A stretch of 41,477 nucleotides of DNA from Bacteroidota bacterium (GCA_021794075.1 JAJYRM010000025.1:1-41477), one strand, 5' to 3'. Positions 16,075 through 26,389 are shown, numbered from the stretch's first letter. Notes: a model not told the origin generated them from the letters alone. Numbers and translations are program-made.

Positions 16075-18971
16075 TAGATGAACCGCATGCAGTAGCGTCC
16101 GATCTAAGGAAGCGGGTTTCGGGGGAAATCCTTTTCGACGACATTTCCAGATCACTCTTCAGCACAGCGGCGTGCATGTACCAGGTGAGGCCGATGGGCA
16201 TCGTCGTACCTCGCTGCGTCGAGGACGTCGTGGAAACGTTGCGATACTGCAACGAACGCGGGATTCCGATAACGGGGCGCGGAGCCGGGACAAGCCTGGC
16301 AGGCCAATCGATTGGGAGCGGAATCATAATCGTCTTCAACAAGTATTTCCGCGACATAATCGAAATCGACCAAGATACGCGGACTGCTCGTGTTCAGCCG
16401 GGAGTAGTCCTTAGCGATCTAAACCGGTCGCTGGCAGGGCACAAACTTATGTTCGGCCCGGATCCATCGAGCGGCAAGCAATGCGTCATCGGAGGCATGA
16501 TCGGAACTAACGCCGCCGGCGCGCACACCGTCAAGTACGGCGCGACGAAGGACAACGTCGTCAGCTTGAGAGCCGTGACCGCCGATGGCGACATTATCGA
16601 AACGACACAGGCTGCAACCGACAGGTTTACTAAACAGCTTTCACCCCTCCTCGGGCCTTACCGCGATATAATTCTCAGCAAGTGGCCACGCTCGCCTAAG
16701 AACTCCTCGGGGTACAACCTTCGTGACGCGATTGGAGGGGCCGGCGTCGACCTCACCAAGCTTCTCTGCGGAAGCGAGGGGACGCTTGCTATGACGGTTG
16801 AGGCCACCCTGAAGCTGCTCCCCGCTCCTGTCGAGAGGAGAAACCTCATCGCGTACTTCCCCTCCTACGAAGCGTGCGCCGTCGCCGCAAGCGAGTCGTT
16901 GCAGTTCAATCCCGCGGCTGTGGAGATGATCGACAAAACTTTCGCTTCCGCCGCAATGGGGCTCGACCCGCTTATAGACCAAATACTCGGCGAAGATTTC
17001 GTATCCATAATCATATATGAGTTTGAAGAAGAAGAGAAAGGACTTGGCGACGACAAGGTAGTAAAACTCGCCGCGCACCTCAAAACCTTAGGCCTGCCGA
17101 GCAAAGTGATACATCCAAGGGACACAACGGAAGCCGCGAAACTTTGGCGAGTCAGGAAAGAAGCGTCGGCGATTTTCTATAAGATCGAAAAACCGGGCAA
17201 GAAGACCTCCTTCGTCGAAGATGTGGCAGTCCCGGTTGACAGATTGTCCGATTACCTCGCGATGGCGCAGAATATATTCAATAAACACGACGTGAAGTAC
17301 GCGCTCTATGGCCATGCCGGAAGCGGTAATACGCACGCGATCGTCCTGCTGGATCTCAAGGATAAGCGTCATCTCGCAAAGATCGACCCGATCGCGCGGG
17401 AGATCTATGAACTGTCGACGTCGCTGGGTGGCACGCTTAGCGGTGAGCACGGCGACGGCTTCCTGAGGACGCCTTTCCTGTCAAATTTATACGGCGATGA
17501 AATCTATTCCCTCTTCGGGAAGGTAAAGAATATTTTCGACCCAAACGGAATAATGAACCCAGGCAAGGTGGTCGGCGAGCAGGGCGCTTCCGTCGTCCAC
17601 GATCTGAGGTTCGGCGAGAGCTACCATAGGATTCAAACCGGAACTGCGCTCGACGAAGAGTCGACAGCCCACGAAATAGAAAAGTGCCACGGCTGCGGGA
17701 CATGCCTTAGCTATTGTCCGACCGCTCTAGTCACATTCGACGAACGCGCCACTCCGAGAGCGAAAGGAAACATACTTCGATCGATCATCGGCGGGGACCT
17801 CGACGCCTCTTACCTGGAAAAAGAAGATTTCAAGAGTGTTCTTGACTACTGCTTCAACTGCAAGATGTGTCTAACCGAGTGCCCGACACAAATAGACATC
17901 CCGGGAATTGTAATCGAGGCAAAAAACACTTTCCATGAAAAGACGGAGCCGAAGGCCCAGGACAAGTTTATTGACAGGCTCCCCACCCTCTCGGCCCTAG
18001 CCTCGATCACGCCGACGCTCGCAAATATCGCCTCTAGCATGAGCGTTGTCCGAAAGCCGCTCGAGCGATTCTTCGGAATTGACAGCCGCCGTAAGCTCCC
18101 TCATTTTCATAAACCTCTTTACAAACGAGTCAGGATAAACAGAGATACTCCGGACGCACAAAGAAGAGTAATCTATTTTTCGGGATGCTTTGCGAACTTC
18201 AATGACCCGATGGGCGAAGGGCTCTCCACAATCGAGATACTCAGGCGCAACGGCATAGACGTTCGCGTCCTTGACAGCCTGCGCTGCTGCGGCATCGCAA
18301 AGATAACCACTGGCCATAGAGACGCTGTAGTTGATGACGCCACGTGGAACGTTGCCGAACTCGCTAATTATGTCCGGCAGGGGTTTGACATAATTGCATC
18401 CGCCCCAAGCTGCGGACTGGCACTGAAGGAAGATTACCCGGATATCGTCGGCAATGAGGACGCGAGGCTGGTTTCGGATCATATTTTTGACCTTGCGGAC
18501 TATCTTTGGAGGCTTGCGGACGAAGGAAAATTGAATATGAACTTCGGTGAGGTGAAAAAGAGGGTCACGTACCACAACGCCTGCCATTCCACTCCAATGA
18601 ATGTGGTGCACCAGCCGATAGCCTTGATGAAGCTGGTTCCCGGTCTTGAAGTCGTTGAGCTTCAGGAGGACAGTTGCTGCGGCATGGCGGGAACGTTCGG
18701 ACTAAAGAAGCAGTTTTATGATATGTCTATGAAAGCGGGCGGGAACTTGTTTGAGCAAATCAGAGAAGCGAAGATCGATTCAGTGGTTACGACTTGCGGG
18801 ACTTGTAACATGCAGATCGTGCAGGGGACAGGCCAACATGTCGAGCACCTGGCAAAGATCCTCGGCGATTCATACCGCGCCTACGACAGATTGGGAGCGC
18901 CGCGATCTCCGCGAAACATCCAAAAGGTTGAAGAGGCACCTGCAAACGGCGGCGCTGGAATGATAGAATAA
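16071..18971 (+). CDS. FAD-linked oxidase fused to Fe-S/CCG domains (D-2-hydroxyglutarate/D-lactate dehydrogenase-like, YdiJ type)
   Basis: The start is ATG 16071, overlapping the transporter stop by 4 bp; an in-frame ATG at 16011 lies inside that gene. The 966-residue protein has a PCMH-type FAD domain (GRGAGTSLAGQS near residue 69, GGMIGTNAAGAHTVKYGA near 143-160), then an FAD-oxidase C-terminal domain with GEHGDGF. Two 4Fe-4S motifs begin near residue 538 (CHGCGTCLSYCP and CFNCKMCLTECP). Two cysteine-rich CCG modules follow (CCGIAK near 739, CCGMAG near 869). This matches the YdiJ/GlpC-fusion class, which oxidises a D-2-hydroxyacid and passes electrons through Fe-S centres to quinone or another carrier. 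The exact substrate (D-lactate, D-2-hydroxyglutarate or glycolate) is not decidable from sequence. Confidence 0.93.
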   Translation: MIDEPHAVASDLRKRVSGEILFDDISRSLFSTAACMYQVRPMGIVVPRCVEDVVETLRYCNERGIPITGRGAGTSLAGQSIGSGIIIVFNKYFRDIIEIDQDTRTARVQPGVVLSDLNRSLAGHKLMFGPDPSSGKQCVIGGMIGTNAAGAHTVKYGATKDNVVSLRAVTADGDIIETTQAATDRFTKQLSPLLGPYRDIILSKWPRSPKNSSGYNLRDAIGGAGVDLTKLLCGSEGTLAMTVEATLKLLPAPVERRNLIAYFPSYEACAVAASESLQFNPAAVEMIDKTFASAAMGLDPLIDQILGEDFVSIIIYEFEEEEKGLGDDKVVKLAAHLKTLGLPSKVIHPRDTTEAAKLWRVRKEASAIFYKIEKPGKKTSFVEDVAVPVDRLSDYLAMAQNIFNKHDVKYALYGHAGSGNTHAIVLLDLKDKRHLAKIDPIAREIYELSTSLGGTLSGEHGDGFLRTPFLSNLYGDEIYSLFGKVKNIFDPNGIMNPGKVVGEQGASVVHDLRFGESYHRIQTGTALDEESTAHEIEKCHGCGTCLSYCPTALVTFDERATPRAKGNILRSIIGGDLDASYLEKEDFKSVLDYCFNCKMCLTECPTQIDIPGIVIEAKNTFHEKTEPKAQDKFIDRLPTLSALASITPTLANIASSMSVVRKPLERFFGIDSRRKLPHFHKPLYKRVRINRDTPDAQRRVIYFSGCFANFNDPMGEGLSTIEILRRNGIDVRVLDSLRCCGIAKITTGHRDAVVDDATWNVAELANYVRQGFDIIASAPSCGLALKEDYPDIVGNEDARLVSDHIFDLADYLWRLADEGKLNMNFGEVKKRVTYHNACHSTPMNVVHQPIALMKLVPGLEVVELQEDSCCGMAGTFGLKKQFYDMSMKAGGNLFEQIREAKIDSVVTTCGTCNMQIVQGTGQHVEHLAKILGDSYRAYDRLGAPRSPRNIQKVEEAPANGGAGMIE

Positions 18972-19074
18972 CGACTGACCTACTCGATCACACAAATCCC
19001 CCCTCCCCGGTCCTTTTGAGAAGCTGAAGATAGGGTTGGAATGGGCTCATGCTTAAAGGCAAAAATAAACTCGT

Positions 19075-20325
19075 TTGAACAGCGCAGGGCATTTAGATAA
19101 TCCGCATCACAATTTGTACGTCAAGAGACCGGACGGCGCGAGCGGACTAAGCGGCAAGATCGTTTTCATCATGGCCGTGGCTTGCGGTATCAGCGTGGCG
19201 AACCTGTACTGGGCACAGCCGCTGCTCGACACAATCGGAGGAGCGTTCCACGTCGGCACCACCGTCGCGGGCATGATCGTCACTTTCACGCAACTTGGTT
19301 ACGTCATCGGGCTTATCTTCATCGTCCCGCTCGGCGACCTGCTCGAACGGAAGAGGCTGATCGTATCCATTTCTCTTCTGATATTCGTGGCGCTTGTAAT
19401 CGCGGCGGTAGCACCTACGATACACTTTTTCCTCGTTGCCTCACTGATTGTTGGTGTAACTTCAGTGGTAGTCCAGATACTCGTCCCGTTCGCCGCCACC
19501 CTTGCGATGGATCACGAGCGAGGCAAAGTGGTAGGACAGGTGATGAGCGGGACCCTTCTCGGGATACTTTTCGCAAGAACGGTGGCAGGCTTGGTGTCGG
19601 AGGTCGCGGGCTGGCGGGCGGTGTTCGGACTGGCCGCAATCCTTACACTTGTGCTAACTGTGATTCTCGCGAGATCGCTGCCGAAGTATGAACACAGTCT
19701 CGACATAAGTTACCCGCGGCTTCTGCATTCAATCGGACACCTGGTCAGGACGGAAAAGACTCTCCGCTTGAGATCGGTATATGGCGCGCTCGTATTCGCG
19801 GACTTCAGCGTCTTATGGACAAGCTTGACATTTCTTCTGGCAGGGGCACCGTACCATTATTCCGATGCAATCATCGGTCTTTTCGGCCTGGTCGGCGCGG
19901 CGGGAGCAATTGCCGCGAACGTCGCAGGGCGGCTCGCCGACAAGGGATTCGCCAACAGAACCACGATCGTGCTTCTTTTAATAAACGTGATCGCCTTCAT
20001 CCTGATGATCCCAGGAAGCACGCACATCTTCCCCATCATCATCGGTATTCTAATACTCGATGCCGGTGTGCAGGGAACGCATATCACGAATCAGAGCGAA
20101 ATATACCGCCTCAGACCGGAGGCCAGGAGCAGGCTCACCACAGCATACATGACGAGTTATTTCACCGGCGGCGCGATTGGCTCCGCGACGTCGGCAGCGA
20201 TATATGCTTCACACGGCTGGTTGGGCGTCTGCATCCTCGGCGCGGCCTACGCCATCGCGGCGGTCATTTTCTGGATATTCGAGCAAACAGCGTTCAAAGA
20301 AAAGCCTCGAGCACCTACTGTCTGA
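19075..20325 (+). CDS. MFS transporter
   Basis: A 416-residue major facilitator with about 12 membrane helices. Helix 1 carries the ANLYWAQPLLDTIGGAF signature of the YnfM/YgaY-like drug/metabolite group. The loop 2-3 motif is GDLLERKRLI, and the second half has a matching GRLADKG. The only upstream in-frame start is TTG 19075, without a good ribosome site; a TTG at 19114 is possible, so the N-terminus is uncertain. The substrate is unknown. It is 103 bp downstream of the dehydrogenase, so it might move a related acid, but nothing in the sequence proves that. Confidence 0.88.
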   Translation: MNSAGHLDNPHHNLYVKRPDGASGLSGKIVFIMAVACGISVANLYWAQPLLDTIGGAFHVGTTVAGMIVTFTQLGYVIGLIFIVPLGDLLERKRLIVSISLLIFVALVIAAVAPTIHFFLVASLIVGVTSVVVQILVPFAATLAMDHERGKVVGQVMSGTLLGILFARTVAGLVSEVAGWRAVFGLAAILTLVLTVILARSLPKYEHSLDISYPRLLHSIGHLVRTEKTLRLRSVYGALVFADFSVLWTSLTFLLAGAPYHYSDAIIGLFGLVGAAGAIAANVAGRLADKGFANRTTIVLLLINVIAFILMIPGSTHIFPIIIGILILDAGVQGTHITNQSEIYRLRPEARSRLTTAYMTSYFTGGAIGSATSAAIYASHGWLGVCILGAAYAIAAVIFWIFEQTAFKEKPRAPTV

Positions 20326-20646
20326 TCCAGAGACCCGGCGCCGATACTCTGTGCGGAGCCGGGTGTGTCGAACCGACGCTGAAAGACGCAGACGAGGCGG
20401 GCATTCACAACGTTCGGCTGCAACAGTGGCGGATACCAAAAAAGTTATCGAGCCCGAAATGAATCTCTGACTGAATATCTTTGCAGGAAGTACTTACTGA
20501 TAGACTGTTTACGCCAAGAACGCGGGCAAAAGCGATCAATTCTTTACCCTCTTTGCGCCTTCTTTTGCGCTCTCTTCTGTCGGAAGCATCGACCGGGCTG
20601 ACTTGCGGGTAGGCAAGGGGGACACAGAGAAAGAGTTAGTTCCGGG
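20326..20646. other. Intergenic region with hairpin and dispersed repeat, no gene seen
   Basis: The gap lies between convergent genes (MFS + and chemoreceptor -). ACCCGGC (20333-20339) pairs with GCCGGGT (20358-20364) around an 18-nt loop. It has no U-run and may weakly end the MFS transcript. The remainder carries the 20514-20576 repeat. No credible reading frame is seen. Confidence 0.5.
20514..20576. repeat. Inverted copy pair of the CGCCAAGAA/CGCAAAGAG dispersed repeat
   Basis: ACGCCAAGAACGCGGGCAAA lies at the left. CTTTGCGCCTTCTTTTGCGC lies at the right, and its complement reads GCGCAAAAGAAGGCGCAAAG. The arms are related to each other and to 344-375. Confidence 0.5.
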
Positions 20647-23178
20647 TTATGTTTCGCTTTCGATCTTGAACTGTGCTGTAGATGCCTGTATCTCATCCGC
20701 AAGCTCGGAAAGTCCAGTCGCGATTGACCCAACTTCCTGAGCTTCCCTGGCAGCCTGGACCGTATTGCCGGATATTTCATTTATGGTGTCGGCATTCGCC
20801 TTGCTTATCTCGGCAACGTTGTTAATCATCTCAACCGTGTGCTTCACACCCGAGCTGAGCTCCTCCGTAGCGCTCATGTTCTGGTCCACGACGGCAGATA
20901 TTTTCTCGATTGATTTCAATAGCCCCGCCATCGTCTTGACAACGACATTGTTGGCCGTGGCAAGCACATCAACCTGCTTATTCATGTTTTCTGAAGAAGA
21001 GAGAAGCTTGCTTATCGCTTTGCCGGATTCGGTTGCGAGCCTGCTACCTTCATTAACCTTCTCGACGATGGATTGCACAGACTTACTCGCGTCCGCTATA
21101 TCCTCTTCGACCTTGTTTATCAAACCGGACGTTTCTTTCGTTGCGGCAGCGGAGCGCTCCGCAAGGTTTCTTACCTCATCGGCGACAACGGCGAAACCGC
21201 GACCGTGATCCCCGGCCCTGGCAGCTTCTATGGCGGCATTGAGGGCCAGAAGGTTAGTTTGTTCCGCTATCTCCTCGATATTTTCTATAATTCCCTCGAT
21301 CTGTGCAGACTGCCTGGCCATCCCCTCGATCTTCGATGCGAAGGCAGCTACGGTCTCCTCGATCCTCTTCATTTGTTCGAGATTCTCCATCACGGCGCTC
21401 GCGCCCGCTTTCGACACGCTTATAGCTTCTGTCGCGGCAGATACCACTGTGTTGGCGCTCGAGTTTGCCGAATTTATTGCCCTAGATATTTCTACAGCGG
21501 AGAACGAGACGTTGTCTACAGCGAGTTTCTGATCGTGAGAATCTCTCGCGATTGTGTCGATGGCAGCGGCGATCTGCTCCATATTCGCGTTCGCATTGCT
21601 GATCGACAGCGCTTCGTCGTTAAGGCTCTTCGCCATCGTTTGAATCGTGCTGGAATTGTAATTGGTTACGCCCGCGGACTGCTGCGCGGTACCCGCAAGA
21701 TCGTGGCTGAGGCTCAGAAGTTTCTTCGATCTTCCTGCCAGCGTGCCGAATATCCCGCGCAGACTGAGAGGCTCGCTGTTAAACGTCGAAACCACTATCC
21801 CACTCTCCACTGCCCCGTTGAGGTACGGGACGACATTCCTGTCAAAAACGCCGACACTTATCGCATCATATCTCTTCCTGATGCAGTCCTCGATTGCCGG
21901 CCTGTAGATGTCCGCGCTCACGTTGACGACACCGTTTACAAATTGGCCTTTGGGAATGATCCAATCGACAATGCCGTTGAAGTTCCTAAGCTCTCTTGTC
22001 GCCAAGTCCACACCTGCTTTGAAAGTGTCCCAAAATCGATCACCCTTCCTTCCCAACACGGCTATGTGGATTATCCTGTCCGATTTTTTTATCGGCTTAG
22101 GTCTTCTTGCGGCCGTGGCCGGCGTCTCTATAATTCCCCTCCCTGGCTCCCAGAATTGAGAATAATTTTCAGGAGTCACCAGGTCCATGTTTGTAAGAAG
22201 CCTCGGCTGCTGCGGAGCCCAGTTTGCAGTAATTTTGTTGAACATGTGTATTACCGGGTCATGCCCCTGTGCAAACACGTCCTGAGAAAGGGTCACAGTA
22301 ACGATACCCTTTTTAACGTATTCCATCGTTTTGTCGACGAGGTCGTGACAAACTATTTTCACCGATCCGGATTTACCCGATTCTTCGACGGCTTTGGCAA
22401 CGGGCGCGCCTCCATAGGTTATATAGATTCCCGCGAGATCGTGGTGTCTCTTCAACAAACTCTTTGTTAGATCGCACGCGACTTCAAAGTTCAAATTCGT
22501 CTCGAGCACTTCCTCGATCGAGATTGACGGATACTTTTCGCGCAGCAGATTCTGGAATCCCTTCCGCCTCAGGTCGTGTCCGATAATGTTAAACTTCTCG
22601 ATGAGTATTGCTACCTTGCCCTTTCCCTTGAGGGCCTTCCCCATCGCCTCGCCGCAAGCCTGTCCTTCCAGATAAGAGTCGGCGCCGACGTAGACAAATC
22701 TCTGCAAAGGCTTATCCGTTGCCGTGTTCAACTCTTTGCTCGCATCGCCGAGATGCCCGATTATTGAATTCAAGCCGCGTACCACTTCGCCCACGTGGCC
22801 GTTCACCGAAGAATTCAGCGGGTCCGTTTCAAGTTTGATGCTCGCGGTAAGATTGCCATGAGCCATCTCTGTCAATGCGGCCGATAAGGAAATGAAATCT
22901 CTTTCGGCCATTTTCTTAACCTTGCTTGAAAGGAGTTTCAAAGGAACGACAAGAGTCGAGTTTAGGTAAACTGCAAGTGCAACGACAACAATCAAGCTCC
23001 CCAGGATCCCGGCAGTGAGCATCAATCTGGCATCTGAGCCGTAGCTCGCGCCCGACTTGACGAGAAGAGCCGTAAGCTCCCAGTACCCTGTCACCTCCAC
23101 CAAGAAAAGTGCGAGGATAAGGATTATTCCCGCATGAAGGGAGTATTCCTTTAAAAGCTTGCTAATTGATTTCAGCAT
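20647..23178 (-). CDS. Methyl-accepting chemotaxis protein with an internal, apparently circularly permuted sugar-binding-protein-like domain
   Basis: An 843-residue chemoreceptor. Two membrane helices (about 14-36 and 52-72) are joined by only ~15 residues, so there is no periplasmic sensor. A HAMP-like linker (about 73-156) follows. Residues 159-345 look like the second lobe of an RbsB/LacI-type binding protein ([40 protein letters not shown] at its usual C-terminus). Residues 367-474 then look like the first lobe ([30 protein letters not shown]). The lobes are in reversed order, a circular permutation cut at the hinge. The signalling hairpin is at 628-665 ([20 protein letters not shown]). 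The sensor should face the cytoplasm. AAGGTG precedes ATG 23178. The ligand is unknown. Confidence 0.88.
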   Translation of the reverse strand: MLKSISKLLKEYSLHAGIILILALFLVEVTGYWELTALLVKSGASYGSDARLMLTAGILGSLIVVVALAVYLNSTLVVPLKLLSSKVKKMAERDFISLSAALTEMAHGNLTASIKLETDPLNSSVNGHVGEVVRGLNSIIGHLGDASKELNTATDKPLQRFVYVGADSYLEGQACGEAMGKALKGKGKVAILIEKFNIIGHDLRRKGFQNLLREKYPSISIEEVLETNLNFEVACDLTKSLLKRHHDLAGIYITYGGAPVAKAVEESGKSGSVKIVCHDLVDKTMEYVKKGIVTVTLSQDVFAQGHDPVIHMFNKITANWAPQQPRLLTNMDLVTPENYSQFWEPGRGIIETPATAARRPKPIKKSDRIIHIAVLGRKGDRFWDTFKAGVDLATRELRNFNGIVDWIIPKGQFVNGVVNVSADIYRPAIEDCIRKRYDAISVGVFDRNVVPYLNGAVESGIVVSTFNSEPLSLRGIFGTLAGRSKKLLSLSHDLAGTAQQSAGVTNYNSSTIQTMAKSLNDEALSISNANANMEQIAAAIDTIARDSHDQKLAVDNVSFSAVEISRAINSANSSANTVVSAATEAISVSKAGASAVMENLEQMKRIEETVAAFASKIEGMARQSAQIEGIIENIEEIAEQTNLLALNAAIEAARAGDHGRGFAVVADEVRNLAERSAAATKETSGLINKVEEDIADASKSVQSIVEKVNEGSRLATESGKAISKLLSSSENMNKQVDVLATANNVVVKTMAGLLKSIEKISAVVDQNMSATEELSSGVKHTVEMINNVAEISKANADTINEISGNTVQAAREAQEVGSIATGLSELADEIQASTAQFKIESET

Positions 23179-23796
23179 ATTACACCTTCACCTGGGATTC
23201 ATCAAAATCCGTTAACTATAGTTTCGTATGCTGCGCGCCCGGAAATTTTCATTCCGCCACGGGGAGCCACTTCCCGTGGGTACCCGGAAGACAACGGTAA
23301 ACCCTCTCATTTCTTTCATCGGATTTCTCAGCTTGGACTTAAATAAGTCTTATCTTGATCCCAAGAAGATGATTTTTGGCGCGCCCTTTCACCGTTTCGG
23401 GCTGCACAGCAGAATCTCCGTCACTAACGATCTTAAGTCTTTGTTGAAGAGAGCTCTCCTTGATGAACTCCGGGCACATTGGCTTCAGGCCGCGATATCG
23501 GGAATCCCTTCTAAAATGGAGCAAATCTAGCATTGTGTAAGGAGCTCGGGTTAATGAAGGTTGCACACTTCAGGGAGGTTAGACTGCAAAATCAACAGGT
23601 GATTCAATGTGTAGCACTGGCAACACATTGTATAAAACAACAAGGAAACAGCTTCAAAATTAAGAGTGTCATTGCATCACTTATCGTTCTGGCCAGGGCG
23701 GGTCGCGCGTCGATATGAGTCAGGCAGGATTTACGGCAGCATCATAGACAAGGAAACTTTTGCATTCACGGCCCGCATCATCTAACTTAAGGCATC
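23179..23796. other. 618-bp divergent intergenic region, no convincing gene
   Basis: This separates the divergent chemoreceptor (-) and VIT-type transporter (+) genes and should hold both promoters. CCACGGG (23257-23263) pairs with CCCGTGG (23273-23279) as a 7-bp hairpin. A 54-codon frame at 23554-23718 follows AAGGAG with 9-nt spacing but resembles no known family. A 100-codon frame at 23228-23530 has no ribosome site. I consider both doubtful. Confidence 0.5.
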
Positions 23797-24744
23797 ATGG
23801 AACAGGAGCTTGGAAGGCAGCTCGTCCTGGACGAGCTGTTTGACCTTACACTTTACAAGAAGATCAGGCAGATCGTGTCCGAAGATCTCAAGCCTCTGTT
23901 CGATGAACTCATCCCGACCGAAGCAAAGCACCTGAGATTCTGGCAGGAGTTCTACTCACTTAATATCAACGAACTCGATTTCAGGCGAAGGGTGAAGTTG
24001 TCGGTGCTGGTTTCGGTCGCGCGTCTCTTCGGGAATCTAGGAACTCATCTCGTGCTCGAAGCCATCGAAGTCTACGGTGTGAGGAAGTACGTGACCGTCT
24101 GGAACAAATACAAGGGAACGCCAACAGGCAACGCGGTGCATAAAATTCTTGAGGATGAATTCCAGCACGAGGATGAAATCGTCTCATCGGCGAGCAAAAG
24201 GCTGATCCATCCGGAACGTGTAAGAGATATTTTTCTAGGACTTAACGACGGACTCGTCGAGATTCTCGGGGCGGTATCCGGTTTCTTCGCGGCGTTATCG
24301 AGCGTACCCGCGGTCATGGCCGCGAGTGTCGCTGTGGCGGTTGCCGGCTCGATCTCCATGGCGGCGGGCGCATTCGGCGCCATCAATTCGGAAAAGGAAG
24401 TCGAGCGGGTCGACGCGGCAAAGAAGGAATTCATCGATGGAAAACCAGGCGAGATCTCCGCTTCCTCCTCAACCGCCGCGGAATCTGCCCTCGTCGTCGG
24501 CTTGTCGTACTTTTTCGGCGCTCTGGTGCCGGTGCTCCCGGTGTTATTGGGAGCGGTCAATATCTGGTGGTCCCTCGGCTTCGCGGCGGTTGTCATGGTC
24601 TTCATCTCTACCGTAATTGCGTTCCTGTCCGGAATGAAGATGCGGCGAAGAATCGTGACGAACCTAATCATCCTGCTCATTGCCGTGGCTGTAACCTACG
24701 GTGTCGGCCTTCTCGCAAGGTCGATCTTCGGAATAAGCATCTGA
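23797..24744 (+). CDS. Ferritin-like domain fused to VIT1/CCC1-type iron transporter (MbfA/EVIT-like)
   Basis: A 315-residue protein. The N-terminal ~130 residues form a rubrerythrin/ferritin-like helical domain with likely iron ligands Glu42/His45 (TEAKHLRFW) and Glu121/His124 (EDEFQHEDE). The C-terminal part is a VIT1-family transporter starting at RVRDIFLGLNDGLVEILGAVSG (its first 20 residues are diagnostic), with five membrane helices. Fusions of this type (MbfA, erythrin-VIT) export Fe2+ or Mn2+ and protect against iron-driven oxidative stress. ATG 23797 follows AAGG with 6-nt spacing. The gene stands alone; 199 bp downstream is the convergent cfa gene. Confidence 0.9.
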   Translation: MEQELGRQLVLDELFDLTLYKKIRQIVSEDLKPLFDELIPTEAKHLRFWQEFYSLNINELDFRRRVKLSVLVSVARLFGNLGTHLVLEAIEVYGVRKYVTVWNKYKGTPTGNAVHKILEDEFQHEDEIVSSASKRLIHPERVRDIFLGLNDGLVEILGAVSGFFAALSSVPAVMAASVAVAVAGSISMAAGAFGAINSEKEVERVDAAKKEFIDGKPGEISASSSTAAESALVVGLSYFFGALVPVLPVLLGAVNIWWSLGFAAVVMVFISTVIAFLSGMKMRRRIVTNLIILLIAVAVTYGVGLLARSIFGISI

Positions 24745-24943
24745 GCCTGGTTAGCGTTCTTTTCCCCGTTGCAATCTTAACATCACCTATGGAATCGTCG
24801 TATTGTCCGCGCCCCCACGTTAAGACAAATCACAATCTCGAACGGCCTGTAGAGGCTACATACAAGAAGATTTTCACCGACCAGGCGAATAGAGCTCCGG
24901 CGGAGTAACGCCATCTCTAAGACATTCTTTCCCGGGCGGGGCA

Positions 24944-26065
24944 TCATCTGACAGAAACGTACCCACCAAGCATCCCTTTTTTAGAAAGCACTATCTGCCA
25001 CAGCTGATTGCTCCTCGCCCTGAATGCGCCTGCGCTCGATAGAAGAAAATATTCCCACATCTTGTAAAACATATCGTCATAATTACCTCTCAGCGCATCC
25101 CAGCTTCGTTTGAAGTTAGCGTGCCACGCCATCAGAGTCTTGTCGTAATCGGCGCCAAAGTTGTGCCAATCTTCCATCACGAACAATCCTTCAAATGCCT
25201 TTCCCAACTGAGCGACGGACGGGAGCATCCCGTTCGGGAAAATATATTTGTGCGTCCATGCATCCGTGCTTTTCGCCGACACTGGATTGCCGATCGTATG
25301 GAGAAGAAAGAGTCCGTCATCCTTCAGGCATCTGTCAGCCACGCGGAAATATTCGCGGTAATTCTTATATCCGACGTGCTCGATCATCCCGACAGAGACT
25401 ATCCTGTCAAACTTTTCATTCATCTCCCGGTAATCCAGCAGCCTGAATTCCACAGGAAGATCTTTACAGAGTACCATTCCCAAAGCGACTTGTTCTTTCG
25501 ACACGGTAATCCCAGTTACTTCCACGCCGTATTTCTCTGCGGCGTATTTCCCAAATGCGCCCCACCCGCAACCGATATCGAGCACCTTCATTCCTGGTTT
25601 GAGATAGAGTTTCTCGCAGATCAGCTTGAGCTTGTTCTCCTGCGCCTCGTCAAGATTCCGAGCACCCTTCCAATATCCGCAACTGTAGTTCATCCGCTTG
25701 TCGAGCATCTTCCGGAACAGGTCGTTCCCAAGGTCATAATGGCGTTCGCCAACAAGAAAAGCCCGTCTTCTCGACTGCATGTTCAATAATTGAAATCCGA
25801 TAAGCTGCATCATGATCTTCAGATTGCGACGTACCTTCGCTTGTAAATTGGCACGAGCTACCCTGAAAATCATTTCGTCGACTCTTCCAGCGTCCCACCA
25901 ACCTGCCATGTACGATTCGCCGAGACCGAGCTCCGCTTCGGTTACCGCTCGTTTGTACACCCTATCGTCGTGGACTTGGATATCCCAAGGTTGCTTTCCG
26001 TTCAGATCGACTCCGGCGAGTTCCAATAACTCCCGGACTATTGCCTTGTACTTGTTTTCTGGCAT
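24944..26065 (-). CDS. cfa: Cyclopropane-fatty-acyl-phospholipid synthase
   Basis: A full-length 373-residue SAM-dependent enzyme that adds a methylene bridge to unsaturated fatty acids of membrane phospholipids. Family marks are GERHYDLGNDLF (residues 106-117) and the active-site Cys129 in NYSCGYW. The SAM motif is VLDIGCGWG (161-169). GMIEHVGYKNY carries the catalytic Glu, and WTHKYIFPNG is the bicarbonate-site region. The protein is peripheral to the inner membrane. The start at ATG 26065 has a weak GGTGAG site. It is monocistronic in this window and usually induced in stationary phase or acid stress in other bacteria, though no control site is seen here. Confidence 0.95.
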   Translation of the reverse strand: MPENKYKAIVRELLELAGVDLNGKQPWDIQVHDDRVYKRAVTEAELGLGESYMAGWWDAGRVDEMIFRVARANLQAKVRRNLKIMMQLIGFQLLNMQSRRRAFLVGERHYDLGNDLFRKMLDKRMNYSCGYWKGARNLDEAQENKLKLICEKLYLKPGMKVLDIGCGWGAFGKYAAEKYGVEVTGITVSKEQVALGMVLCKDLPVEFRLLDYREMNEKFDRIVSVGMIEHVGYKNYREYFRVADRCLKDDGLFLLHTIGNPVSAKSTDAWTHKYIFPNGMLPSVAQLGKAFEGLFVMEDWHNFGADYDKTLMAWHANFKRSWDALRGNYDDMFYKMWEYFLLSSAGAFRARSNQLWQIVLSKKGMLGGYVSVR

Positions 26066-26389
26066 TTTCTCACCATTTGAATGTTAAATGCCGAATACCT
26101 ACTTCAACCGTCCCCCATCTCAACTTATCGACTTGTCGGATTTCAGTCAACTCCGCCACGTTTGGAAAAGAGACTTGCGATTCGTAGAATAGTCCGTCAG
26201 GGCGCCTAGCCGTGTTGCAACCAGGGATGCTGTTCCTTTCATTCTCCACCTTCCTGAATATTTGCAAAATGCACAAGGAAATACTTATCAGTGTGCAGCA
26301 TACCAACTCCCATCGAAGGGCGGATCGCCCTGGCATCAGCTGAAGCTTGAAGACAGGATGAATAACTAAATGTCTTGGAGGAAAAAGCA
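26066..26389. other. Divergent intergenic region with a compact hairpin, no gene seen
   Basis: This separates cfa (-) from the Tat oxidoreductase gene (+). AGGGCG (26317-26322) pairs with CGCCCT (26326-26331) around a 3-nt loop, about 60 nt before the oxidoreductase start. This could be an operator or a leader hairpin. No reading frame is credible. Confidence 0.45.

Noticed and set aside
17997-18611. 204-codon minus-strand frame inside the hydroxyacid dehydrogenase gene
   Set aside because: It is the mirror of the CCG-domain coding sequence; no family features.
19815-20462. 215-codon frame overlapping the MFS gene in another phase
   Set aside because: Very Arg/His-rich, inside a clear membrane transporter; a shadow of GC-biased codons.
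21073-22470. 465-codon plus-strand frame opposite the chemoreceptor
   Set aside because: The opposite frame encodes a complete MCP signalling domain; the antisense product is compositionally odd and has no ribosome site worth trusting.
23228-23530. 100-codon frame in the chemoreceptor-VIT gap
   Set aside because: No ribosome site, no recognisable domain, and mixed composition; treated as non-coding.
23554-23718. 54-codon frame with an AAGGAG upstream
   Set aside because: The spacing is acceptable but the product is Gln-rich, unrelated to any family I know, and no conservation can be tested; not strong enough to call.
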